From positions 200,031-264,030 of the forward strand of contig CAKSTL010000001.1 of NCBI GenBank assembly GCA_934500875.1: DNA of 64,000 nucleotides, written 5' to 3'. This DNA comes from an uncultured Clostridia bacterium. Lineage in GTDB: Bacteria; Bacillota; Clostridia; UMGS1810. The position numbers and the translations under genes are program-made. This document shows, one piece after another, positions 17,459 to 27,025 of this stretch (its first letter is position 1; each line of letters starts with the position of its first letter). Below the pieces are notes generated by a model, which was given only the letters and a program-made list of their open reading frames with translations, did no database searches and had not been told where the DNA came from.

Positions 17459-20400
17459 CTAATCTGTTAAAACGGTTACAATGCCGATTTTCGGCACCTT
17501 TATTTTTATTGTGTATCTTTCTTTTTCAAGCTGCATTAAAAATTTAAAGTTTCCCTTGGTATCGGGCAAAACCTCGTCTATATAAACAAGACTGCCGTCA
17601 TCTTTGTATGCCGTAAGCGATACGCTTCCCGATATATTCGGCGAATTTCCGAAAATATAACACATATCGCCGAGCATTTTTACATTTGTGGCAATTGCGT
17701 TATCCGCACTTAAAAGCTCGGTTTTTTCAACCGTCGGGCAAAGGCTTCCTTTTTGCCACAAAAGTGCGCAGAAGCTGTCATATTTTGTTCCGTCAAAGCT
17801 TATGTAATAATCCTTTGCACCGTCTGCGGTTAATTTATCAATCTTTGTGATTGCGCCGTTTTTGCGGTATACTGCGTAAAGGTCTGCGATACCCCTTGCC
17901 GAGGCGCTTATTTTGTATGTTCCGCTTGCCATATGCGAAGGATTTGTAAGTATAATTTTTTCACCGTCCACCCTGTCTGCAAAAAGCGAAGGCGAAGCGC
18001 CGGCATACCTCAGCATAACGGGCGTGTACGGCAGAAGGGTTATCGTTTTTCCCGTTTCCATACCGCTTATAAGATTTGTAAATTTTTGAATTTCTCCCTC
18101 TTTGCCGGTTATGTAAACCTCTTTTGCCTCATCAAAATAATTGCACAAATTTATAATTTTCCCGCCCTTAAAATCGGCGCAGATATATTCAACATTTTCA
18201 GCCGCCGAATTATCTTCGGAATTTAAAACCGCAACATCATACACATCGGCGCTTTCAAAAAATGCTTTAAGGCTTTCAAACAAACCGTCAACGCTTGTTT
18301 TTTCGCTCGTTTCGCTCTCGTATGTGGGAATAAAAGCCGCATTTTTCAAAATTTCGTTTGCGTTTCGCTCCTTTAAATATTCGTCATATTTAAGCGAATT
18401 TTCGCCGATAACAAAAATTTTTCCGCCGCTGTCTGCAAACTTCTTTACCGCTTCGTATGTCTTGCCGTTCACCGACACTGCCTCGGGAATTATAAGCGCC
18501 TTTAATCCCGAAAGCTTTTCTGTTTGGCTTTCGGTGACAAAAAGCGGTTTTTTGCCTAAGAAAAGCGAATTTGTATACGCAAGATAAACGCTGTTTAAAT
18601 ACGACGGCTCATACGTCATTGAATTGTATGAATAAAGTATTCCCACTTCACGTTTTGCGTTCTGTAAGGCAAAAAGCTCGCCCGACAGCCGCTGCATATC
18701 CAAAAACAGCTTTCCGTTGTTTGCGACAATCTGCGGACGCATAAGCATATTTGCGTTTTTATACGAATTTGTAACCCTGTCTTTTTCCCTGTCCCAAAGC
18801 CATATAACCGACTGCCTTCTTGAATGTACTGCCCCCTGCCATATGTCGGCATAGGCAGTTTTCTCTATTATATCGCTGCTGTCAAAGTTTATGCTGTCCC
18901 TTATAAGGTGATCCTCCGCATTGAAAACGGGCAAATCCTCTACCGAGGTTAAAAGGTCGTACCACTCGGTTTTTGCCATAAGCGGATACTCGCTGTGATT
19001 GTAATAATGCATTGCGTCACAACCGTTAACGTCAAAAAGCCCCGTTAAGCTTTCAATGTCAATTCCGTGCGAAAGCGATTTTATTCCGTGCGCACGGATT
19101 GCGGGAAGATTCTTTGCAAAAATTTTAACGTTTGGCGAAATTCTTTTTATCGTTTTTGCAATATGTGTAAGATACTCTGTCATAATGGTATCGTTATAGC
19201 GGTAAAGAAGGTTTTTAAGCACCGAAAACTCCTGTGCGTCCGAAAATTTTATTTTGTCAAACGAAGCGTATGACGTATTGCACGCACTGTTTAATTTTTC
19301 TATGTCGCCAAAGAATTTCTCATTAAGCCAATCCTGCCACAAAGTTTCGTAATATGACGTGTTAAAGCATTGAAAATTCGGCTCGTTTGCAACAGAAACG
19401 GCGCACAGTGCAGGATGATTTGCAATCTTGGGTATCACCGCATTTAAGAACACTTCTATCATCTGCCTGATTTTCGGGTGCGTGGGATTGTATCCCATAT
19501 AGCTCGGATACGTTCCGTCCTCATCCCTTATACCGGGATATTTTGCAAAAATATACTTGGGCATATAGTGAATACCGAGTCCGAGCGTTACTTTAAGATT
19601 ATTTTCATACGCATAGTCAAGTGCGCAGATAAGGTTTTTTATGTGACCGTCATAAACCTCAAACTCGCCCGTTTCTTCGCTTTCTTCAAAGCCGGGGTTT
19701 TGTATAAGATTTTCGTCCGAATTTATTTTTTTAACGTATACATCATCAATATAAAGCGCCCCGGTTTCGTTTTCGCACGGAATAAGTATTTCAAACAGGC
19801 GGTCATTTGCCCCGGTTGTATATGTAAATTCAAAATTTGTCCAGTCATACGTTCCGCTTAAGTCACGCCTTATTCTCTGCGACAAGCCGTAATTTGAGTC
19901 AATAACGCCGTGACCGCTGAAATGACAGCCTTTTGCGTTTACCGCCTTTGCATAAAGCCCAAAAACATAGGTGGTGTTTGGCAAAACGTCAACGCACTGC
20001 CTGAGATAAAATGTTTTTTCGTTTGCCCATTTGTCTCCCCTCGTGATTTTAAGAGAACAGTTTCCGCTCATTTTTTCATCACTGCTTTGCACGGCGGCAA
20101 AATCCTCCACATAACCGTACTGATACAAATTCCAATTTTTTATACCTATCCCCTCGGTCACGGTATCATAAAGCTTTGCGCTGATTGCAACTGTATTTGC
20201 ACCAAAGGCATCAAAGTCGCCGTAATCGTTTTGCGTATACGAAAAATGCCCGTAACCGTTTAAAAATACGCTTCTTTCTTCTATGTAACCGTCCGTTTCC
20301 GTTTCGGAAACAACGTCGTTTTTGTCAATTTTAATATCCTTGCCCGTAAGCAAAGGAACAATTTTGGGAACAGAATTTTTGCTCAGATACCCTTTTAAAT

Positions 20401-21790
20401 TTTCATAGCTTTCATTGTAAAGCGATACAAGCGTGTCGTAATACGAATTTGCTCTGTCAAATTCACGATATCTGTAAAAATCCTCCTCCATAATGTTTAT
20501 AAATTTCTCGATTGTTTTGTAATTTACCGTTTCAAAATCGGTCGAAAGCCTGTTTTCACCGCACTTTTTCATAAGCTCATCAAGCGTTTCAAGCTTATTT
20601 TTAAGGTCGGATATTTTTTTGTCAAATTCCTGCGAGCCTTGTGTGGAAAGGGTAAAAAGTTTTCCGCCGCTTTCCGAAAAATCTTTGTTGACCGTTGTAA
20701 TTTTAATATTGTTTTCGGTATTTTTTAAAATATTAAAAATTTTTGCTTCTTTTATTTTCTGTGCTCCGTAACGGCTTATAACAGACCGCAGAACATACTC
20801 TCCGCCGCTTTTGGCATAAATTTTTGTGCCTCTCATATCATCAGTCTGACTAAAGCTTACAACGCCGGTTTCGTTGTTGTTATAACCTTCAAAACCCGAA
20901 ATTTCGGCATTGTTTTCGGAAAGAGAAGAAAAATTTCCGAAGTCTTCAATCAAATCGGTATAAGAGCCGTCCTCAAAAAGCGAAATTTTATCTATAACAA
21001 TTTTATCGTAGCCGTTTTTTGTTACAATGTTTAAAAATTCTATGCCGTCGTTTGCGGTCTTTGTAAACGAAAATGCTTTTTCGGCAAACGAAGATGTGTT
21101 CATATCAAGCGTGCCGAGTTTTTTTGAATTTCCGCCGTATATCTCGGGAGATATTCCTCCCTCTGCCGCATATTTAATCTTAAGCGTGTATTTTTTGCCG
21201 TCCTCAAGGCTCGGAAAACTGCATTTTAATGATGAATACGTTCCCGCTTTTGCAGAAGGTATGTTCGATACCGCCTCAATTGCATTTTTGCCGTCATACA
21301 AAGAGTCGGTTTTTAAAGAGTAAAACACTGCCGGATAACAATCTTCGGCACTGCTTCTTGCATATGATATGCTGTGTTTTCCGTCTGACAAAACAGCCTC
21401 GTTTGTGCCCTGCGACGGCGACGCCGAAACAAAATAGTTTCTTTCGTTTCCATCCCCAAACAAAACGTTAAGCTTAAAATAATATACCGTGCCGTTTGTA
21501 AGATATTCTATGTTTTCACAGACATAAGCGGACGCCGCAGTATTGATTTTGTCCGAAATCATAAGACAGACGTCCGAACCTATGTCAAAAAGTGAAATTT
21601 TTTGTATCCTGTTTTCGGGGTTTTTCCACGATATACTTACAGTTTTCCCCACGCTTCCCTTCGCAGCGCTCTGAACGCTTAAGTTTTTAAGCTCATATCC
21701 GTCATAAGAAGAAGCGCACTCAGAAAAGGAGGCAGGTGCCGAATTTAAAATTGCAAAAACGAAAAGAAAAACTGCAAGTATACGTTTCAT
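17459..21790 (-). CDS. Giant secreted GH42-like glycoside hydrolase, paralogue
   Basis: A 1443-residue secreted protein, paralogous over its catalytic half to the next gene downstream. It has a signal peptide (about 1-22), an FN3-like domain (about 30-125), a jelly-roll carbohydrate-binding region (about 150-275), a helical linker (about 390-480), and a GH42-like barrel. The barrel has AVSVANEP (Glu803, probable acid/base) and FNAEDH (Glu959, probable nucleophile), again with a beta-sandwich inserted at about 560-690. A trimerisation-like domain (GGKIFVIGEN) and an extra C-terminal Ig-like domain follow. The FN3-like start resembles that of the 885-residue protein encoded immediately upstream. 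Genes are 15-20 bp apart, so translation is probably linked. Confidence 0.78.
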   Translation of the reverse strand: MKRILAVFLFVFAILNSAPASFSECASSYDGYELKNLSVQSAAKGSVGKTVSISWKNPENRIQKISLFDIGSDVCLMISDKINTAASAYVCENIEYLTNGTVYYFKLNVLFGDGNERNYFVSASPSQGTNEAVLSDGKHSISYARSSAEDCYPAVFYSLKTDSLYDGKNAIEAVSNIPSAKAGTYSSLKCSFPSLEDGKKYTLKIKYAAEGGISPEIYGGNSKKLGTLDMNTSSFAEKAFSFTKTANDGIEFLNIVTKNGYDKIVIDKISLFEDGSYTDLIEDFGNFSSLSENNAEISGFEGYNNNETGVVSFSQTDDMRGTKIYAKSGGEYVLRSVISRYGAQKIKEAKIFNILKNTENNIKITTVNKDFSESGGKLFTLSTQGSQEFDKKISDLKNKLETLDELMKKCGENRLSTDFETVNYKTIEKFINIMEEDFYRYREFDRANSYYDTLVSLYNESYENLKGYLSKNSVPKIVPLLTGKDIKIDKNDVVSETETDGYIEERSVFLNGYGHFSYTQNDYGDFDAFGANTVAISAKLYDTVTEGIGIKNWNLYQYGYVEDFAAVQSSDEKMSGNCSLKITRGDKWANEKTFYLRQCVDVLPNTTYVFGLYAKAVNAKGCHFSGHGVIDSNYGLSQRIRRDLSGTYDWTNFEFTYTTGANDRLFEILIPCENETGALYIDDVYVKKINSDENLIQNPGFEESEETGEFEVYDGHIKNLICALDYAYENNLKVTLGLGIHYMPKYIFAKYPGIRDEDGTYPSYMGYNPTHPKIRQMIEVFLNAVIPKIANHPALCAVSVANEPNFQCFNTSYYETLWQDWLNEKFFGDIEKLNSACNTSYASFDKIKFSDAQEFSVLKNLLYRYNDTIMTEYLTHIAKTIKRISPNVKIFAKNLPAIRAHGIKSLSHGIDIESLTGLFDVNGCDAMHYYNHSEYPLMAKTEWYDLLTSVEDLPVFNAEDHLIRDSINFDSSDIIEKTAYADIWQGAVHSRRQSVIWLWDREKDRVTNSYKNANMLMRPQIVANNGKLFLDMQRLSGELFALQNAKREVGILYSYNSMTYEPSYLNSVYLAYTNSLFLGKKPLFVTESQTEKLSGLKALIIPEAVSVNGKTYEAVKKFADSGGKIFVIGENSLKYDEYLKERNANEILKNAAFIPTYESETSEKTSVDGLFESLKAFFESADVYDVAVLNSEDNSAAENVEYICADFKGGKIINLCNYFDEAKEVYITGKEGEIQKFTNLISGMETGKTITLLPYTPVMLRYAGASPSLFADRVDGEKIILTNPSHMASGTYKISASARGIADLYAVYRKNGAITKIDKLTADGAKDYYISFDGTKYDSFCALLWQKGSLCPTVEKTELLSADNAIATNVKMLGDMCYIFGNSPNISGSVSLTAYKDDGSLVYIDEVLPDTKGNFKFLMQLEKERYTIKIKVPKIGIVTVLTD

Positions 21791-21810
21791 ATCATTTCTC
21801 CGTTAAAAAA

Positions 21811-24468
21811 TTATTTTGTATAAGGTGCAAAAGGCTTAAGAGGAATCATCTCGTCAAGTCCGTTCCAGAGCATAAGCTTTAACGAATAATCGCCGTCTGT
21901 ATCGGGAATTTCAATCCCCTCAGCCGTAAGAGTGTATTCGGCGCCGTCCATGGGGATTGTTGTTTTGTCGCTCGCCCTAACTGCATAAAGCTTTTTGCCG
22001 TCATATACCGCCGCAATAAGCTGAGCCGTTTGGTTTGTGCCGCCGCTGTTGTTTTTAATGCTTACGCTTGCCGTATGAGTTCCCTGCGAAATGCTTGTCA
22101 CTTTGGTGCCGTCTTTTGTAAGAACATAGTCCGAAATCACAATCGGCTCGGGAATGGGAGTAACTTTAAATTCATATCCTGCGCCCTCAACATATCTTGT
22201 GTTTACAGCCGTCATAACAAACGTATGCTCTTTGTTGTTTTCAAGTGCGCCAAGGCTTATTTTTCCTGCAACCGGTGCACCCTGCTCAACCGCAACAAGA
22301 TTTAAGCCGAACTCGGTTTTCTCGTAAATCTTTACAGCTTCGCAGCTTCCGGTAAGGGTGTATTCGATTTCTGCCGAAGAATCACCGGCAGTTACCAAAG
22401 GTGTGCCGACCGAAACAGCGTTTTCATCTGCCTCAATGCTGTCAGCGTCGCCGTTTGCAACAATATTTTCGCCCTCTTTTCCGTCTGTAACCGCAACTAT
22501 TTCAACCTTGTCAATATAAAGTCCTTCAAGCTGTTTTCTTACCTTAAACTGCAATTCGTTATAGCTGTTGTTTGTAATATCTGCGGTGGTAAAATCGCAT
22601 TCCGCACTCTGCCAGCCGTCTGAATTGCGGCCGATTGTTGTAAGCTCTTTGTTGTTTATGCATACGCTCGTGTCCTCTGCGCCGGACAGGCATTTGTATT
22701 TAAATTTTAATCTGTACTTCGTATCGGACGCAAACTGCTTGTTGAATCTTAAATACAATGTGCCTGTATTGCCGCCGTTAAATTCCGAAATGTTTGAAAC
22801 AACCTTTATAACATAATCTTTTTCAGTTGAGTCGGGAGATGCGTCGGGATTTTCAACAACCTTAAAATCCACCGGAGGATAAGGTGTGTTTGCGTTCGCT
22901 CTTGTGTACTTTATCAGCCAGCGACCCTCCTCATATTTGGCTGTCTTTGTTAATGCATAAGAACCGTCGCCGGTTGTTGCGGGTTTTACGGCAACATCAT
23001 ATTCGTTAAGACCTTTCGATTCGGTTGTAACTTTTATTTTGTATTTATATAACTCACCGTTTGTAAGATTTGTTATTGTGTAAACGTTTGCCGCTCCCGA
23101 AGCTGTTGAAAAATCGGTTATCTTTTCGCCGTTCTCGCCGTACAGCGCAGCAGAGATAATATCCGAAACCTTGGGATTTATGAACGAAACTGTTGCTCCT
23201 GTGCCTTTACTTGCAAAGGTATACGGATTAACCGAAAGGTTTGAAATCATATAATTTTCGGGCTGCGGCTCCTGCTCTTTTTCGGGTGTAACCGTCACTG
23301 TTTTTACGGTGTTCGGAGTAAAGTTTTTGCTGAAAGACTCAATGCCGAAGGTATATTCAACATCATTTGTAAGACCCTTAACATTCACGCTTGTTGTGCC
23401 CGACGGGTCGGGATAGAAAATACCGAAAAGCTCGCCGTCTTTATAAAATTTATAGTACGAAGCGTTGCCGTCGTTTGCCCAAGAAACGGTTGCATTGCCG
23501 TCGCCGGGTGTGCCGGCGGGTTCTGCATCCGCAAGCGTCTTATACGTTTTGAGTGTATCCAGGCCGCCGTCTGCAATAAGATTTTCGCCGAGTGTGCCGT
23601 CAGCTTTTATTTCTTTAGCATAAAAATCGTCAACAATGATGTATTCGATTGGGTTTTCAAAGTTTATTCTAAATGTTGCCCCGGTAGATGATGCGGTGTA
23701 ATCAGGCGCCGCAAAATCAACCCACTCACCGTTTGTTTGGTTAACGGCTGTTTTAGAACCGCCTACAAAACTAAAATCAGCTTTACTTCCGTTTTCCGCC
23801 TTATATCTGAAACCGATTTTATATTTATTGCCATTTGTCAATCCGCTTAAGTTATACGCTATCTGCGACCAGTTACCGCTTATATACGGCATATTGCTTG
23901 TAAGCTTTAATGCAGTATTTCCGTCATCCTCGGTAACCGTTTTTGCAAGCAGCGGCAAAAACGGATATAAACCTGTTTTTCCGCTTCTCAAATAGAGATT
24001 AGCCGTTAAATTAACCTTTCCTTCCGAAGCAGATTTTTCAGGTGCGCCCGAAAGAAAATAAGTTTTGTCGGCTGTGCCGTCGTTAAAGCTGAATACCAAT
24101 TTATACTTATAATACGTTCCTTCCGAAAGACCGCTCAAAACATACTGCACAACACCGCCGCCGTTTCTGAGAACCGGCAAAGCAGCACTTGATGTTTTTG
24201 CGGTAAGCGAATTTTTGTCTTTATCCGCTAAAAGTTCATCTGTGCCGTTTGTGATGTCGTAAAGCTTAACATCATCAAGCGCCGAAGCAGTGGGGTTTCG
24301 CCAAGAAAGCGTCATCATATCGCCCGTTGTGCTGACGCTTGTCTGGAGCATAAGCTCTTTGGGAAGGTAGGTTGCGTCGGATGCAAAAGCCGTCACAAAC
24401 GTAAACGAGCTTAAAACAACTGCGAGCACCATAACCAATGCCAACATTTTTTTCATCATTTTCATCAT
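21811..24468 (-). CDS. Secreted multi-domain carbohydrate-binding protein (FN3 and jelly-roll modules)
   Basis: An 885-residue secreted protein with a signal peptide ending near AFASD. I see no catalytic motif. It alternates FN3-like modules (STTGDMMTLSWRNPTASAL; TPGDGNATVSWANDGNAS; FASKGTGATVSFINPKV) with two CBM4/9-like jelly rolls, each ending in the pattern 'IDDFYAKEI ... GENLIADGG' or 'LYIDKVEIVAV ... GENIVANGD'. The last 100 residues form an Ig-like domain. The N-terminal module is clearly related to that of the following GH42-like gene. It probably binds the substrate glycan at the cell surface, but it has no SLH or LPXTG anchor of its own. Confidence 0.7.
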   Translation of the reverse strand: MMKMMKKMLALVMVLAVVLSSFTFVTAFASDATYLPKELMLQTSVSTTGDMMTLSWRNPTASALDDVKLYDITNGTDELLADKDKNSLTAKTSSAALPVLRNGGGVVQYVLSGLSEGTYYKYKLVFSFNDGTADKTYFLSGAPEKSASEGKVNLTANLYLRSGKTGLYPFLPLLAKTVTEDDGNTALKLTSNMPYISGNWSQIAYNLSGLTNGNKYKIGFRYKAENGSKADFSFVGGSKTAVNQTNGEWVDFAAPDYTASSTGATFRINFENPIEYIIVDDFYAKEIKADGTLGENLIADGGLDTLKTYKTLADAEPAGTPGDGNATVSWANDGNASYYKFYKDGELFGIFYPDPSGTTSVNVKGLTNDVEYTFGIESFSKNFTPNTVKTVTVTPEKEQEPQPENYMISNLSVNPYTFASKGTGATVSFINPKVSDIISAALYGENGEKITDFSTASGAANVYTITNLTNGELYKYKIKVTTESKGLNEYDVAVKPATTGDGSYALTKTAKYEEGRWLIKYTRANANTPYPPVDFKVVENPDASPDSTEKDYVIKVVSNISEFNGGNTGTLYLRFNKQFASDTKYRLKFKYKCLSGAEDTSVCINNKELTTIGRNSDGWQSAECDFTTADITNNSYNELQFKVRKQLEGLYIDKVEIVAVTDGKEGENIVANGDADSIEADENAVSVGTPLVTAGDSSAEIEYTLTGSCEAVKIYEKTEFGLNLVAVEQGAPVAGKISLGALENNKEHTFVMTAVNTRYVEGAGYEFKVTPIPEPIVISDYVLTKDGTKVTSISQGTHTASVSIKNNSGGTNQTAQLIAAVYDGKKLYAVRASDKTTIPMDGAEYTLTAEGIEIPDTDGDYSLKLMLWNGLDEMIPLKPFAPYTK

Positions 24469-24480
24469 TCTCCTTATTAA

Positions 24481-27006
24481 TTATTTATAAATAATAACAT
24501 TTGCAACACGTGAATTCTGGACTCTTGCCAATATGTAGCAGCCTGTATCGGCAGACGTAAACTGCTCTTTTGTAAGGCTTACGCCTTCTTTTGTTTTTTC
24601 GCACACTATTGCGGGGGTTGAGGGCAAAATTTTTAAAACCTGCACCTTATCGCCGCACAAAATTTTTGCCTTTCCCTGTGCAAAATCGCATTTGTCAAGC
24701 GTTCCGCCGACATATGTTACAGCGGTGTGGATTGTTGCCGGCAAAATGGATATATCCGACTCGCTCATTCTGTGAATAACCTTTAAATCGGATATCTCGC
24801 CGTCAGAATTTGTTGAAAAGCTTATCGTATCGCCTTTTCTGATATTGTTTAAATCCGTGCCGTCGGCAAAATTCACCGTAATATTGTTGTATTCAAACAT
24901 CATTCCTCTTACAGCGTTTTTATCCGCACCGTCGGCGCCCTGCGCCTTGAATACCTTTTCAATAACCATTGCGCCCGAGCGGTTTGTTTTGTATTCCTTG
25001 TTTTCGCTTGTGTCATAAACCGCATAATATTTTGAAAATCCGTATTCGTCCGCATTATACTGAACGTAGGTGTAGTTTCTATCCGAGAAAAGCTCTGATG
25101 TACCCATAATGGATATATCATCCTCGTCCGACGGAGGCTGTTTTTGCAAAAGCCATATTACCGCCCCGTCCTCAAGGTATGATTTGCTTGAAAATGCCTG
25201 GTTGTTTTGCTGATACATTCCGCTTTTTTCATCAGATACCGTAAATTCGTCATATGCGCCCGTCGGCTGACTTGCCGCCGTAAAGAGTTCTTTTATTTTG
25301 TTTTCTTTGTCAAGCTTAAATTTTATAAGCTGCGGAATAAAATTTTCTTTTCCGAGCTTTGAGTACATATCCTTGCCGTTTAGCTTATCCTTCTCGCCGT
25401 TAAACTTAACCTTGTCCGAAAAGGAGTACGTCTGCCACACCGAAAACTCGTCAAGAAGCTTTATTTCGGTGTCTTTGTCCTCATTGTCGGTATAAAGAGC
25501 ATAGCCGTAAATGTATTCCGACCCGTTCGGCTTTATATAGGCAATTTTTCCGAAATAATCCTTGTAAACCGTAACGGGAACGCCGAGTCTTATCTGCCAT
25601 GCATTTTTATCGTTTGCTTCTATTGCTGCGGCATAATCCTTCGCAAGCTTGTATGACACCTCGTTTAACGTGATTTCATTATCATCCGACGAATATTCGC
25701 TTATACTCCCCTGCTCCGTTTTGTCCGAAATATAAATCTTTATAATTTTGTTTTCGCCCTCTCCGCCGTTTGCAACAGTTAAAACATCACCCTTTTTGAT
25801 TGCGGATTTGTCAGTTTCCTTTCCATCCTTATAGACAATAATCTTTATGTTATCCTTCTCTTCAAGGTCAAGAACCGCCTTCTCGCTGTCGTATGAATAT
25901 ATGTTGTAAACCGTTTCTGCGTCGTTTGAAACATAATCGGCATAACAGGTATCGTAACTGTTTATATGCACTGCGTCATATACGTTGTCTGCGTCGTTGT
26001 CGTAAAGAATAACATCTCCGTCGGGAGCAGAAAACGTATCGGTCAAAAACTCCGATATCGCACAGCCGTTTTTCAAAACAGAAGCCGAGGGCGAAATTTT
26101 AACATATTTTTCTTTGCCGTTCTCATTTTCGTAATAAAGACGTCTGTCAAGAACGGAATATTTTGTAACATCCTCTCCGTCAAGTGCAAGCGACAGGATG
26201 TTTTCATCCGTCATATAGCTTTTAATTTTTTTATATCCGTTGTCCTTAACATATACAAACGCTTTTATTTTAAGCCCGATAACCGGCGAAAAATCTATGC
26301 CGCCGTTATCGTATAAAATACCGTCAATCAAAACCTTGTTTTTTGCAATGTCGGATTTTACATCATACGCCTTTGTATATGCAGTTCCTTCAACAATTCC
26401 CTCCACCGTTTCAATATTCCGATATAATTTTAATATTGTGTCGCCGTCCTTATGTGTAAATCCCAAAGAATCAGAACCGATTTTATCAACTTCAAGCGTT
26501 TTTGCTTCAAAAACGTTGAATATTATCTTGACAAAATCCTTTTTTGAAATGTATTTTCCAAGCTTTAAGTCGATTCCGTCAAGCACGGCGGACGACTCTT
26601 TAAGCGATATATAATTTACCGGATAATTATCGTTCTGACGTGCAATCGGCCCGTAGCCCAGAACGTTCATTGCCGCCTCCAAAACGTGCTCGTATTTTGC
26701 ATTGTCGTAATACACTGCGGTTTTGTCCGAACCGAAAATTCCCAATTTTACTGCGTCGTTAAATGCCTCCTCGTCGTCATATGTTCCGTATTTTCCGTCG
26801 AACATAATGTTTTGCATAACCGAAAGCATTTCGCCGACGGTGATTTTTGCGTCGGGCAAATAAATGCGCTCAAAATTCGGTGCAATTATGCCAAGGTCGC
26901 ATAAAAGCGCAAGATTTTGCGTATCGGAACCGTCTGCCGCAAAAGAGCTTGGCATAACTGAAAAAACAAGCGCCGCAGCAACAAAAAGAATTATAAGTTT
27001 TTTCAT
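24481..27006 (-). CDS. Secreted protein with degenerate SLH-like N-terminus, function unknown
   Basis: An 841-residue secreted protein with a signal peptide ending near SSFAAD. The first 175 residues contain patterns like worn S-layer homology repeats (LLCDLGIIAPNFERIYLPDAKITVGEMLSVM; AVKLGIFGSDKTAVYYDNAKYEHVLEAAM), which would let it dock to the wall. The rest is a long series of short beta-rich segments without an identifiable catalytic motif; many strands resemble small OB- or SH3-like turns (IKKGDVLTVANGGEGENKII). It sits between an SLH protein and a binding protein in the glycan operon, so a scaffold or surface-assembly role is plausible. I do not recognise the family. Confidence 0.65.
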   Translation of the reverse strand: MKKLIILFVAAALVFSVMPSSFAADGSDTQNLALLCDLGIIAPNFERIYLPDAKITVGEMLSVMQNIMFDGKYGTYDDEEAFNDAVKLGIFGSDKTAVYYDNAKYEHVLEAAMNVLGYGPIARQNDNYPVNYISLKESSAVLDGIDLKLGKYISKKDFVKIIFNVFEAKTLEVDKIGSDSLGFTHKDGDTILKLYRNIETVEGIVEGTAYTKAYDVKSDIAKNKVLIDGILYDNGGIDFSPVIGLKIKAFVYVKDNGYKKIKSYMTDENILSLALDGEDVTKYSVLDRRLYYENENGKEKYVKISPSASVLKNGCAISEFLTDTFSAPDGDVILYDNDADNVYDAVHINSYDTCYADYVSNDAETVYNIYSYDSEKAVLDLEEKDNIKIIVYKDGKETDKSAIKKGDVLTVANGGEGENKIIKIYISDKTEQGSISEYSSDDNEITLNEVSYKLAKDYAAAIEANDKNAWQIRLGVPVTVYKDYFGKIAYIKPNGSEYIYGYALYTDNEDKDTEIKLLDEFSVWQTYSFSDKVKFNGEKDKLNGKDMYSKLGKENFIPQLIKFKLDKENKIKELFTAASQPTGAYDEFTVSDEKSGMYQQNNQAFSSKSYLEDGAVIWLLQKQPPSDEDDISIMGTSELFSDRNYTYVQYNADEYGFSKYYAVYDTSENKEYKTNRSGAMVIEKVFKAQGADGADKNAVRGMMFEYNNITVNFADGTDLNNIRKGDTISFSTNSDGEISDLKVIHRMSESDISILPATIHTAVTYVGGTLDKCDFAQGKAKILCGDKVQVLKILPSTPAIVCEKTKEGVSLTKEQFTSADTGCYILARVQNSRVANVIIYK

Positions 27007-27025
27007 TTTTCTTCCCTCCCTTCTT

